Positions 8,787-16,732 of a stretch of DNA of 28,144 nt are shown piece by piece. This DNA comes from CAYUNT01 sp964446285 (lineage in GTDB: Bacteria > Sumerlaeota > Sumerlaeia > SLMS01 > CAYUNT01): NCBI GenBank assembly GCA_964446285.1, contig CAYUNT010000036.1, positions 1 to 28,144 on the forward strand. The letters run 5' to 3'. Made by a program: the position numbers and the translations under genes. Position 1 is the stretch's first letter. Every line of letters begins with the position of its first letter. The notes beneath the pieces were generated by a model. It was not told the origin of the DNA and made no database searches. It saw nothing but the letters and a program-made list of their open reading frames with translations.

Positions 8787-10003
8787 GCGCGCGCGGCAAT
8801 CAGCATCAGCCACACCGCGGAGATCGCCAGCGTAATCAGCGTGACGGGAACGCCAGTTTTTGCGTGTTCGCGCCAGCCAATCCGCACGCCCAGCCGCGCC
8901 GCCTGCTCGACGACAATGATATTCGCGATGCTTCCGACAATGAATAAATTGCCCGCGAGCGTGCTGGCCAGCGCAAGAATCAGCCCGGCCTCCGGATGCG
9001 TCGTCGAGGGCAAAAGAAGCATCACGGCAGGGACGTTCGAGATCAGATTTGACAGCGCGACCGTCAGCCCGAAGAGCCATGCGCCGTGATTGGGTTCGAT
9101 TCCGCCCGCGCGAAGCGTGCGCAGCCCCGCCTCCAGCATTCCAGACGCTTCGAGCGCGTGATTCACAACAAACAGGCCGATAAACAACACCAGCAGCTGC
9201 CAATCCACCAGATTGAGAAACCGGCGCGATGCCATGCGGCGGCTCATGAGCAGCACGCCGGCGGCGGCCAGCGCGGACACCTCGCGCGGCCAAGGCGCAA
9301 ACAAAAACACACCCATCAGCCCCGCGAGCACCATTCCGCCCTTGATGCTTTGCCAGCGGTCGAACGCGGGCGCCTCGACTTCGAGCGCGGGCATGTCGCA
9401 GGTCCAGCGCGCCCGGTAACGCGCGCAAATCACCGCCCACGCCGCCGCCAGCCCAAGAATCGAAGGCACGGCGGCCAGAAGCAGATACTTCGAGAAGGAC
9501 AGGCGAAGAACCTGTCCGATCAGCATGTTCTGCGGATTCCCAATGAGCGTGGCGGCGCTGCCGATGTTCGACGCACAGGCGAGCGCCAGCAAAAAAGGCA
9601 TGGGATTCAGGCGGCGGCGCACGCACCCCTCGATGAGAATGGGCGCCATGGCAAGGCACACGATGTCGTTGGCCAGAACAGCGGAAAGCGCCCCGGCGAG
9701 CGCGATCACTTGCGCCAAAAGCCAATGCGGGGCGCATTCGTGCGCGGCGATTTTGCGCGTCACCAGCGTATAAAATCCGCCAATGCGGAACTGCGCCGAA
9801 ACCACCATATATCCAAACAACAGGGCGATCGTCGGCACATCCACCGCTTTCCACGCAGCCTCGGGAGTGACGCGTCCAAACGCGGCAAGCGCGATCGCCC
9901 CGAGCAAAACAATGCCTGTGCGGTCGAGCGCCAGACCGCGAATTTCGCCCAGAATCATTCCAAGATATACGAACAGAAAAACGAAAAGAATGAAGTAGTC
10001 CAT
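8783..10003 (-). CDS. ArsB/NhaD-superfamily (SLC13-like, YbiR-type) permease
   Basis: A 406-residue inner-membrane transporter with about 10-12 hydrophobic helices. The family signatures are two related re-entrant motifs: LSAVLANDIVCLAMAPIL then SNIGSAATLIGNPQNMLIG in the first half, and LSNLISNVPAVMLLLP then GNLFIVGSIANIIVVEQA in the second half. The GNPQNM motif is typical of the ArsB / YbiR side of the ion-transporter superfamily, which moves anions or exchanges Na+/H+; the substrate cannot be read from sequence. No arsenic regulator or reductase is nearby, so I do not call it arsB. ATG 10003 is preferred over an in-frame TTG at 10018; neither has a clear Shine-Dalgarno. The gene starts immediately beside a heptamer repeat array. 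Its TAG stop overlaps the convergent OppF-like stop within CTAG. Confidence 0.85.
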   Translation of the reverse strand: MDYFILFVFLFVYLGMILGEIRGLALDRTGIVLLGAIALAAFGRVTPEAAWKAVDVPTIALLFGYMVVSAQFRIGGFYTLVTRKIAAHECAPHWLLAQVIALAGALSAVLANDIVCLAMAPILIEGCVRRRLNPMPFLLALACASNIGSAATLIGNPQNMLIGQVLRLSFSKYLLLAAVPSILGLAAAWAVICARYRARWTCDMPALEVEAPAFDRWQSIKGGMVLAGLMGVFLFAPWPREVSALAAAGVLLMSRRMASRRFLNLVDWQLLVLFIGLFVVNHALEASGMLEAGLRTLRAGGIEPNHGAWLFGLTVALSNLISNVPAVMLLLPSTTHPEAGLILALASTLAGNLFIVGSIANIIVVEQAARLGVRIGWREHAKTGVPVTLITLAISAVWLMLIAARA

Positions 10004-10011
10004 GAAGGGGA

Positions 10012-10088
10012 GTGACAAGTGGTGAGTTGTGAGTTGTGGGTTGTGGGTTGTGGAGGGAGAGTGGTGAGTTGTGAGTGAAGAAAGAAGA
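10012..10088. repeat. Drifting heptamer tandem array (GTTGTGG/GTTGTGA type)
   Basis: Eleven consecutive 7-base units in constant phase: GTGACAA, GTGGTGA, GTTGTGA, three GTTGTGG, AGGGAGA, GTGGTGA, GTTGTGA, GTGAAGA, AAGAAGA. This resembles the short tandemly repeated heptanucleotides (STRR) of cyanobacteria in form, though the units differ. It begins 9 bases upstream of the permease start codon. Confidence 0.75.
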
Positions 10089-10089
10089 A

Positions 10090-10124
10090 GTGATCAGTGA
10101 TCAGCGGGCAGTGGCCGGCGGGCA
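10090..10124. repeat. Second heptamer array (GTGATCA/GCGGGCA type)
   Basis: Five 7-base units: GTGATCA twice, GCGGGCA, GTGGCCG, GCGGGCA, then a partial TCGGCA. It abuts the first array with a one-base phase shift. No coding signal. Confidence 0.6.
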
Positions 10125-10184
10125 TCGGCAATTGCCTCAAGGCCATTCTGTCATTCTCACCAGAACCTTTCGGTCCCTTAGGTC

Positions 10185-10429
10185 CAATACGGTGAGTTTT
10201 GGTCCATTATCATTCGCCCCGCGATTCATCGCGGGGTTCAATGGGCGGAGAATCTCGAAACCGTTTCAACGGTTTTTTCATCGCGCGAGAAACAAAAACT
10301 GTTGAAACAGTTGAAACGCCCTTTTTGCCGTTGGCGCCCGGATTGAAATCCGGGCCGAATGATAGAAGAATCTCCAATGACCTCCATTGAGTGGATTGGG
10401 GCGTCTTTGCGCCTAAGCTCACCGTATTG
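10185..10429. repeat. Composite inverted element with four palindromes
   Basis: Outer inverted repeats: CAATACGGTGAG at 10185-10196 and its exact complement at 10418-10429. Next inward: TATCATTCG at 10208-10216 and its complement at 10356-10364. Directly inside these lie GC palindromes CCCCGCGATTCATCGCGGGG (10217-10236) and GCCCGGATTGAAATCCGGGC (10336-10355), each with 9-bp arms and a 2-base centre. Innermost are AT-richer palindromes AACCGTTTCAACGGTT (10259-10274) and AACTGTTGAAACAGTT (10297-10312). The left half and the reversed right half have the same order, so two copies of a two-palindrome unit face each other. A further inverted repeat, CAGGCCA/TGGCCTG, lies outside at 10452-10477. Nothing between 10125 and 10567 looks coding. 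Confidence 0.8.
10292..10312 (-). terminator. Possible intrinsic terminator inside the composite repeat
   Basis: Read on the minus strand, the 7-bp-arm palindrome at 10297-10312 is followed by TTTG, making a T-run of five with the stem end. It lies downstream of the receiver-protein gene (stop at 10568), whose transcript would otherwise run into the permease gene. The mirror palindrome at 10258-10275 is followed by a T-run on the plus strand. The stems are AT-rich and weak, so termination is only possible. Confidence 0.25.
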
Positions 10430-10567
10430 CCTTTGGGTCCTTTTCGTCCTTCAGGCCATAAGGCTCCTCGTGGCCTGTCTTCATTCCATTCCGACTCCAC
10501 CCAAGCCGCGCAAGGTGTATTTGCGCCTTAATATATCCCAAGGCAAGCATTGGCGCATCCGCTGGCT

Positions 10568-11731
10568 TTATCCGGCCTGTTCTGTTCCTTCTTTGTATTC
10601 CCGCAATCCCTGGCAATAGGCGCGCAACACCAATAGGGTGCAATCATATACCCGGTGAAGGGCGTCCAGCAGAATGTCCAATCCTTCGGCGCGCTTCTCC
10701 TGGACGCGCTGCAGAATTCGCATCGCATGGGCATGCAGCCGCCGTGCGCCAATGTGCAAGGAGAGTGTCAGAAGCCGCCGCGATAAATACTCCATCCTTG
10801 GCAAATCCGACTCCCCAAGCGCCTTCTTCATGCCATCCAGAAGAGTGGCGGACTCGATAGAAAATCTCTCCACAATGCTGTGGATCATTTCCGGATCGGC
10901 CTGAGATGTCAGGGAGTGCAAGGAATGCAAAACGAGAATATCGACGTAATCCTTCGATTCCATGCCGTATGGATTTGAAGGGGCAACGGCGCAGCCGCCC
11001 GCGCGCCCATGAAAAGAAGGCCGAATCTCTTTTTGGCGCAGCCAATGGCCTACAGCAGTCAGCAGCGATTCACGCTTAAATGGTTTGGCCAATATCTCTT
11101 GAACTCCCAGATGAGAGCAGCCCCGCTGATCCTCGGGCGCAATATCGGCGGTCATCACGATTATGGGAATGGAGCGCTTGCCCGATCCGGTGGAGCGAAT
11201 GATCTGCACAGCCGTCCAGCCGTCCATGACGGGCATTTCGCAGTCCATCAAAACCAGGTCCACCCCGCCTTTGCCAAAGACCTCCACTGCCTCTTGTCCA
11301 TTGGAAGCGGTAACGACCTTCATTCCTGCACGTTCAAGCATAATGGTCATAACGCGCAGATTTACAGGATCGTCATCCGCAACCAGAATCCGAGCGGCTT
11401 TGGCGGAGGTGGAAGGTTTGCCGCAAGCGTTCAAACCCGAACCCTTGCCAGAATTGCCAGGACCGGAATTTTCGGAAGACGACGACTGTTTCTGACGATT
11501 TTCCCCGCTGCTTTTGGAATTTCCCTCTGCGTGGCTCTGATTCCGTCTGGCTATCGCTGCTTGAATGCGGAGCACCTGCTCAGAAAAGGGGATTGCCAGG
11601 AGTTGAAAATGAAAAGACATCGCCTGAGCGAAGCGTTCCAGAATAGGCTCAACATCTTTGATCTCGCCCATAGAAGAGCCGTTCGAGAATAGAAAAAGAC
11701 CGGGATGGGCTATAAACGCTGGGGATGCCAT
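10568..11731 (-). CDS. Response-regulator receiver protein with a degenerate Hpt-like domain
   Basis: 387 residues. Residues 1-65 are a helical region of unknown type, 65-108 a Ser/Gly/Asn-rich linker, 112-235 a receiver domain, and 260-345 an Hpt-like helical domain. The receiver has acidic residues D119/D120, phospho-acceptor D163 (LVLMDCEMPVMDG), T194 and K216, so it should be phosphorylatable. The Hpt-like part aligns well at LSRRLLTLSLHIGARRL with the usual LAHTLKGSxxNIGAxxL, but the phospho-histidine position is R318. This is therefore probably a binding rather than phosphotransfer module. No DNA-binding domain is seen. ATG 11731 is preferred over TTG 11767; AAAGGCAAG lies upstream. No kinase is adjacent; the nearest is the histidine kinase at 14471-16657 on the other strand. 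Confidence 0.85.
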   Translation of the reverse strand: MASPAFIAHPGLFLFSNGSSMGEIKDVEPILERFAQAMSFHFQLLAIPFSEQVLRIQAAIARRNQSHAEGNSKSSGENRQKQSSSSENSGPGNSGKGSGLNACGKPSTSAKAARILVADDDPVNLRVMTIMLERAGMKVVTASNGQEAVEVFGKGGVDLVLMDCEMPVMDGWTAVQIIRSTGSGKRSIPIIVMTADIAPEDQRGCSHLGVQEILAKPFKRESLLTAVGHWLRQKEIRPSFHGRAGGCAVAPSNPYGMESKDYVDILVLHSLHSLTSQADPEMIHSIVERFSIESATLLDGMKKALGESDLPRMEYLSRRLLTLSLHIGARRLHAHAMRILQRVQEKRAEGLDILLDALHRVYDCTLLVLRAYCQGLREYKEGTEQAG

Positions 11732-11760
11732 GAACTTGCCTTTGTTTGGAACCCTGAACT

Positions 11761-11775
11761 GTCTCAACGTGAGAC
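11761..11775. promoter_or_regulatory. Operator-like inverted repeat GTCTC-N5-GAGAC, site 1
   Basis: GTCTCAACGTGAGAC (6-bp arms including the A/T pair) sits about 30 bases upstream of the receiver-protein start. A second site of the same form lies 61 bases away. A repressor or activator site is inferred from form, spacing and location only. Confidence 0.45.
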
Positions 11776-11821
11776 AACTTCGGGTGAATTTCGGGATCTC
11801 GGCGGGAATGTGGCCCGCATC

Positions 11822-11836
11822 GTCTCTACTTGAGAC
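11822..11836. promoter_or_regulatory. Operator-like inverted repeat GTCTC-N5-GAGAC, site 2
   Basis: GTCTCTACTTGAGAC, same length and arms as site 1, with centres 61 bases apart (close to six helical turns). The rest of the gap to the gene at 12115 shows a lone TGAGAC half-site at 12056-12061 and no clear promoter. Confidence 0.45.
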
Positions 11837-12114
11837 CTTTTGCGGCGGCCATTACACTAAAGTGCCACCATTGTGCCAAAACGATTTACATAAGGACAAA
11901 AACCTTTCTCGAAAAACGTCAGGCCCCACCTGATAATAAATGCCGCCACCCCAACCGTTCGATTTTTAGGCCAGTCCTATGCTATAGAAGAGCGAAGAGC
12001 CGCCCGTTCTCCATTTCAGATTGCGTGGCGGCGCGGTTTGATTCCCAATTCCGAATGAGACGTCCAAGGGACGCCTGCGCTTCCCCGGCAAGGCTTCTCT
12101 GGGAGGCTGGTCCC

Positions 12115-12933
12115 ATGAAAGAAACTGTGAAAAATTCGCGAAACGACACCCGCCAGGAAGGCGTCGCGCCCCGCCCAAAAACGCGAGCGCTGGCGCTGGC
12201 TTTGGCGCTTGGACTCGGCATGGGTCTTGGCAGCGTATCGCCTGCGTGGGCCGGTCATGCGAATGTTGGCGTGGGAATTGGATTTGGCGCCGCTCCGGCC
12301 TGGGGCGGAACTTCCTTTTCCGGATGGTATGGCCACCGTCACCACGGCGGGTCTTCATGGGCTTTGGGTCTGACGCTGGCCAATCCTTATTATTGGAACG
12401 CATATCCTCCCCCGCCGTATTGGGGGCCTTCGTATTACTCTGCATATCCGGGCTGGTGGAGCGCTGGATATTACCGTAACGGCCGCCACAATCGCCACCA
12501 CTCTCGCGCAGATTGGGGTGTGTCGTGGCATGGCGCTCCCGCTTGGGGCGCGTGGGGTTATCAGTATTACGGCTATCCGCCCCCTTATGCCTATGCTCCG
12601 CCCGCCAGCCAATGGAGAGGCGCATACGGATGGACAGTGGCGCCATCGGTGTCACTCGGTTACGCCTCTGGGCGTCATCATGGCTGGTCCGTGGGCGTGG
12701 GGATTCCGCTGGGAATCGCCTTGGCAGCGCCCGCCGCCCGCCCGCCTCGGCCAAGTATGAGCGATTCGATTGCCCGCGGCGGACCCGTCGAAGCCAATCC
12801 GATCGTCAAGCGCGTCTGGGTTCCCGGCCACTACGAAACTTCTACTGGCGCTTCGAACGCCGCCAGCGCCACCGGCACATCCGGGCGCGTGTGGATTCCC
12901 GGCGCGTGGGAATATGTTCCGTCCGGGCAATAA
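12115..12933 (+). CDS. Secreted Gly/Tyr/Trp/Pro-rich protein with WxPG motifs
   Basis: 272 residues. The signal peptide ends near residue 47 (VSPAWAG). Residues 48-200 are rich in Gly, Tyr, Trp, Pro and His (for example YPPPPYWGPSYYSAYPGWW), a composition typical of low-complexity envelope proteins. The C-terminal part has two related motifs, RVWVPGHYE (233-241) and RVWIPGAWEYVP (258-269), like the WxPGHxE / YxWxxGxW repeats found in uncharacterised bacterial secreted proteins. ATG 12115 is chosen because GGGAGG at 12101-12106 is ideally spaced and the signal peptide starts there; the frame is open upstream but that part is not protein-like. The function is unknown; the location suggests an envelope-associated role. 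It is on the same strand as, and 84 bases before, the LolA-like gene. Confidence 0.75.
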   Translation: MKETVKNSRNDTRQEGVAPRPKTRALALALALGLGMGLGSVSPAWAGHANVGVGIGFGAAPAWGGTSFSGWYGHRHHGGSSWALGLTLANPYYWNAYPPPPYWGPSYYSAYPGWWSAGYYRNGRHNRHHSRADWGVSWHGAPAWGAWGYQYYGYPPPYAYAPPASQWRGAYGWTVAPSVSLGYASGRHHGWSVGVGIPLGIALAAPAARPPRPSMSDSIARGGPVEANPIVKRVWVPGHYETSTGASNAASATGTSGRVWIPGAWEYVPSGQ

Positions 12934-13017
12934 CCCAGAGCCGCGCTGAAAAATCTCCTTATTCGCTTGCTTATCCGCTCCTTATCCGCCCGCAGAGAAA
13001 ATGAAAGGAATCTTCCT

Positions 13018-13839
13018 GTGAAAGCTGTTGTTCTAGTTCGTGGTTGTGTCCCGCAGATGATTCTGGCCGCCGTGTGCGTATTAGGTCTCGCGCCGGTTTT
13101 CGCCCAGGCGCCCGCCGCCAAGCCCAGCGGCCAAGACCGCCCCACCACCGCCGCCGCCACGGCCAAAGCAGACGCCGCCATAACGACCTCAACCGTCTCA
13201 ACCGCCTCCGCTTTGGCCTCTGAGGCGGCCGCGCTCGAGTATTTGCGCCTGCTTGAGGCGAAAAACAAAGATGTCACAAGCATGGTTGGCGCGTTTGACC
13301 AAACGAAAATTTCCGAGATGTTCCTCGAAAAACAACAATACAAAGGCCGTTTCTACTACCGAAAGCCCAACAACTTCCGCATCGACTACACGGACAAGGA
13401 AGGCAAAAAGAACGAAAGCACCGTGCTTGTTCTCGCCAACGAAATGTGGGAATATGTCCCTTCCATCCAACAGGCCACATGCATGAGCCTGAGCGGAAAA
13501 ACCGGACGCCAGCGCGAGATCAACCAGGTGCTTCTCGGGTTCGGCGTGCAGGTGGAAAAGGCGCAGGAGTTTTTTCGCGTGGACCTTGGCCCCGCCAGCC
13601 CCACGGGAAAGGCGTTCACGCTGATCTTTGTCGCGAAAAATCCTGACGAAACCATGCAATTCCTCCGCGCGGAAATCACGTTTGACCGCGAATCGCTCCG
13701 GCCTCGGACCATCGTTCTTGAGGAGGCGAGCGGCGACCGCACAGAAATCCAACTGGGCGACGTCAAATTCAACGAGCCGCTCAAGGACAGCTTGTTTGAG
13801 CCTTCGTGGCCGGAGGGAACGGAGAAAATCAAGCAATGA
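13018..13839 (+). CDS. LolA-like outer-membrane lipoprotein carrier
   Basis: 273 residues. The signal peptide is residues 1-30 (VFAQA site), followed by an Ala/Thr-rich linker to about residue 70. The rest follows the LolA pattern: LEAKNKDVTSMVGAFDQTKISE, GRFYYRKPNNFRIDY, then VLVLANEMWEYVPSIQQA and a C-terminal LGDVKFNEPLKDSLFEPSWP, the typical end of this fold. Such proteins bind acyl chains of lipoproteins in the periplasm and carry them to the outer membrane. I chose GTG 13018 because AAAGGAA at 13004-13010 has good spacing and no other start with an RBS gives a whole signal peptide; ATG 13057 would truncate it. The stop overlaps the LptE-like start (ATGA at 13836). Confidence 0.85.
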   Translation: MKAVVLVRGCVPQMILAAVCVLGLAPVFAQAPAAKPSGQDRPTTAAATAKADAAITTSTVSTASALASEAAALEYLRLLEAKNKDVTSMVGAFDQTKISEMFLEKQQYKGRFYYRKPNNFRIDYTDKEGKKNESTVLVLANEMWEYVPSIQQATCMSLSGKTGRQREINQVLLGFGVQVEKAQEFFRVDLGPASPTGKAFTLIFVAKNPDETMQFLRAEITFDRESLRPRTIVLEEASGDRTEIQLGDVKFNEPLKDSLFEPSWPEGTEKIKQ

Positions 13840-14474
13840 GCCTCCGTTCGTGCGCCGCATCGCAATGCACCGCCCCGCCGCGCCTGCCTTTTGCCACAGC
13901 CTGCCTGGCGCTGGCGGCGATTGTGTTTTTATCCGGATGCACGCCCATCCCGCGCGCCCGCACGCTCCCGCCGACTATACGCTCGATCTATATTCCAATG
14001 GCCGAAAACATGACCTCGGAACCCGGCCTGGAGGAACAGGTGACTCGCTATCTCCAGCGCGAGTTTCTGGCCGATGGCCGCTTGCGCCTGGAACAAAAAC
14101 GCCTCGCCGATGCATGGATCGAATGCAAAATCCGCCGATACGAAAACAAACCCGTGGCGCGCGGAACGGACGATTTTCCCTCGTTCAGCGAGATGTCCAT
14201 CGAAGTCGCCGTGACGATCCGCGAAAACATCCCCAAAGCGCCCCCGCTCGGCGGAGTGCGAACGGCCAAGGCAAATTTCTCTTATCCCTCGGACCTGCGC
14301 GCCAGTTACGCCACGCTTGACGTTGATGCCGGGGACCGCCTCATGGAAGAACTTGTCCGCAACATCGTTCGCGAGGTTCTGACCGGCGAATACGGCGAGG
14401 CCACCTACGCCGCCCCGGCGGAAGACGAAACGCGCGCCCGCAGCAACGAACCCCAGCCCCCCGAAACGCCATGA
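13836..14474 (+). CDS. LptE-like LPS-assembly lipoprotein
   Basis: 212 residues. A lipobox FLSGC places the acylated cysteine at residue 35, with a hydrophobic stretch before it. The body matches the LptE family of diverse phyla: LPPTIRSIYIPMAENMTSEPGLEEQ, then TRYLQREFLADGRLRLEQ and ADAWIECKIRRYENKP. LptE plugs the LptD barrel and helps put LPS into the outer leaflet of the outer membrane. The start is the ATG overlapping the LolA-like stop, and its own stop overlaps the kinase start at 14471, so translation of all three is probably coupled. The N-terminus before the lipobox is longer than usual. The C-terminal tail (about 190-212) is charged and low-complexity. Assignment rests on pattern recognition, and LptE is a divergent family. 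Confidence 0.75.
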   Translation: MSLRSCAASQCTAPPRLPFATACLALAAIVFLSGCTPIPRARTLPPTIRSIYIPMAENMTSEPGLEEQVTRYLQREFLADGRLRLEQKRLADAWIECKIRRYENKPVARGTDDFPSFSEMSIEVAVTIRENIPKAPPLGGVRTAKANFSYPSDLRASYATLDVDAGDRLMEELVRNIVREVLTGEYGEATYAAPAEDETRARSNEPQPPETP

Positions 14475-16657
14475 GCGAAAACAGGAACCGTTCCATCTCG
14501 CGCAGCCGATGGCGGCGCGATTTCATTATTCCTCTCAGTTTCTTCGCAACGCTGGGGTTCCTCGCCTTTGCGCTTATCCAACTCGACCGCCAGTATTACC
14601 AATACGAAAAATATAAAATCATCATCGCCAATCCGAAAAAATACATACCGCTCGACCGCGCGCGACTAAAAAAAATGTGCGAGCGCATCCTCACCCAGCC
14701 GCTCGAATCGCCCGACCGTTCGCGCGCCCTGGCTGAACTCGAAAAGGAAGCCGGCGAACTCCTGCAAGGTCCGGGGCCGTATTTTTCCTTTCAACTCATG
14801 GGCGCGACCGAGCATGCGCCACCGATTATCCAAATCGAAAATCCCCAAAAACTCCGCCTTCATAACCGCTGGTCCAACAGCCTGTTCCTCAAGGATTTCC
14901 AGCGGGCGATGGACGAGGTCTATTACCGCCAGGATAATCTCTTTATTGACGACGAGGATCAACGCCCGCCGCTCGGGCGCTTTGTTCTTCGCTACACCAC
15001 GCCGCTCGGTTCTCCCGAAATCGAAGCCCTAACCGCGCAATGGCGCAAGAAATGCCTCTGGATCACGCTTGGATTCATTGCGGTTTACGCCATCATCCTG
15101 AAGGGAATTCTGCTTCCAGTTCGCCGCGTGATTTCCTGCCTCGAAGGCGCGGACCTCTCAGCCCCTATCATCCTCCGCCGCCCCGGATCGCTCCTCGAAC
15201 GCGCCTACAACAACCTCGCGCGCGATGCCTGCCTCACGAAATTCGCCGAACGCCTTCGCGACCGCGCCGCGGAAAATCCGGCGCTCGACACGCGCCAGTT
15301 GCTCGATGTCATCCCGGAAGATTTGCGCTCCTATTTCGGATTCTCGCGCGTCATTTTTATCTCGCTGCGCGCCGAGGAGGGCGGCGGCCCGTTTTGGGTT
15401 CTCGACCGAATCCACGGAACCCTCGATCCGCAATTCACCGGCCTCGGCGACGCCTCGCTGATTGGCGTTCTTAAGCGCCAGGCCGCATCCTATCCGCCTT
15501 CGGAAGAGGGCACGGAATGGACCAACCGGCAAATCGACTTCCGCGATGCGGCGGGACGGCCCGTCACCGCCTTTGCCTCCGTCATTGCGCGGCGCGAAGA
15601 CCCGCCAAGCGTCGTCCTGGTTGTCTTTCCGCCGAATGACAAACACTCGCCCGCGCCCAATCCCTGGGAGAAGGACACCTACCGACAGGCCACGGCGCAA
15701 ATCCGTGTCGTGCTCGACAACTTGACTTCGCAGCGGCGCCTCATCATTCAGGAAAAGAGCAAGGCGAACATCTCGCTCACGCGCAATCTCGGCCACGACC
15801 TGACGAACATCGTCGCCACCGGGAAACTGGACCTTCTCACGATGCGGCGCTTTCTTTCGCTTCCGCCCGATGCGTGGGTGAACCAGCCGGAAAAGGCCGA
15901 GATTTTCCGCGCCTCGCTCGAAGCCGTCCTCAACAACACGCGATTTCTCCAGGAAATCGTCAATATCTACCGCAGTTTCGCCTTCCTCTCGCGCCCGAAG
16001 TTCGAATGGGTCGATCCGCGCCAGATTGTGAACGACGTCGTCGAACTTTTCCGCCTTTCGCTTTCGCGGAGCATTCGCGTCGAGACGGATTTCCAGGAGA
16101 ACATTCCGCCGTGCCTCGTCGAACCGCGCCTCGTGAAACTGGCGCTCTTCAACCTGCTCACCAACGCCGCCGACGCCATCAAGGTCGTGCCCCGCGAAAC
16201 GCAGCACGATGATGGGCGGATTCTCATCACCGTCGCTCGCGAGGAGCAAAGCGACGAATTCCGAATCGCCGTGGCGGACAACGGCACCGGCATTCTTGAC
16301 GCCGATGGCCAGCCCGCCTCGCCCGAAGAAATGGAGCGGATTTTCAATCTGGGATTCACCACCAAGGCGAATGATCACGGCGAGGGATTGGGCCTCAACT
16401 GGGTCCATACGATTATCCACGAATTCCACGGCGGCCGCGTCGTTCCGCGCAACCGTCCCGAGGGCGGGGCGGAATTGACCATGTTTTTGCGCATCGAAGG
16501 CCCGCGCGACAATGCCCTCTCGCCCCTCACCCCTTCCCCCGCCACTCTGCCGCCCGCCGCTCTTCCGCCCGCAGGCCAGCCCCCCGCGCCATTGCCTTAC
16601 AATTCGCCGAACGGCTCTTCATCCCTTGCGCGTCCTGAAGGCCAGCCCGCCTCTTGA
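14471..16657 (+). CDS. Membrane sensor histidine kinase
   Basis: 728 residues. TM1 about 17-37, periplasmic sensor region about 38-194, TM2 about 195-216, a HAMP-like linker to about 265, a GAF-like cytoplasmic domain about 270-390, a dimerisation domain with the phospho-histidine H442 (LGHDLTN), and an ATPase domain with N-box NLLTNAADAI (N565), G1 DNGTG (603-607), F-box FNLGFTTK and G2 GEGLGL (637-642). The H-box GHDLTNI resembles the HAMP/GAF kinases that have GHDL rather than SHEL. The C-terminal 45 residues are Pro-rich. Its start overlaps the LptE-like stop, so it is coexpressed with outer-membrane lipid-transport genes, suggesting that it senses envelope state. No response regulator is in the operon. 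The periplasmic domain is not one I recognise. Confidence 0.9.
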   Translation: MSENRNRSISRSRWRRDFIIPLSFFATLGFLAFALIQLDRQYYQYEKYKIIIANPKKYIPLDRARLKKMCERILTQPLESPDRSRALAELEKEAGELLQGPGPYFSFQLMGATEHAPPIIQIENPQKLRLHNRWSNSLFLKDFQRAMDEVYYRQDNLFIDDEDQRPPLGRFVLRYTTPLGSPEIEALTAQWRKKCLWITLGFIAVYAIILKGILLPVRRVISCLEGADLSAPIILRRPGSLLERAYNNLARDACLTKFAERLRDRAAENPALDTRQLLDVIPEDLRSYFGFSRVIFISLRAEEGGGPFWVLDRIHGTLDPQFTGLGDASLIGVLKRQAASYPPSEEGTEWTNRQIDFRDAAGRPVTAFASVIARREDPPSVVLVVFPPNDKHSPAPNPWEKDTYRQATAQIRVVLDNLTSQRRLIIQEKSKANISLTRNLGHDLTNIVATGKLDLLTMRRFLSLPPDAWVNQPEKAEIFRASLEAVLNNTRFLQEIVNIYRSFAFLSRPKFEWVDPRQIVNDVVELFRLSLSRSIRVETDFQENIPPCLVEPRLVKLALFNLLTNAADAIKVVPRETQHDDGRILITVAREEQSDEFRIAVADNGTGILDADGQPASPEEMERIFNLGFTTKANDHGEGLGLNWVHTIIHEFHGGRVVPRNRPEGGAELTMFLRIEGPRDNALSPLTPSPATLPPAALPPAGQPPAPLPYNSPNGSSSLARPEGQPAS

Positions 16658-16732
16658 TTGGTATCAGCGGGGCCAATTCACCTTCTATCAACGGTCTGCG
16701 CACCCTTCGCTTGAAACTCCTAAAGATCAGGC

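Noticed and set aside
7701..9854. 717-codon minus-strand open frame spanning OppF-like gene and permease
   Set aside because: It crosses two genes whose motifs are intact in other frames; composition is low-quality (Arg/Ala/His-rich) and no start signal is seen.
8783..10003. Calling the permease an arsenite efflux pump (arsB)
   Set aside because: The superfamily motif fits, but no arsR, arsC or arsA gene is nearby and the substrate cannot be read from sequence.
10185..10429. CRISPR array
   Set aside because: The repeated units are palindromes in inverted order with different sequences, not direct repeats with regular spacers; no cas genes.
15158..16429. 423-codon open frame antisense to the histidine kinase
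   Set aside because: Shadow of a gene with all kinase boxes; no recognisable domain.
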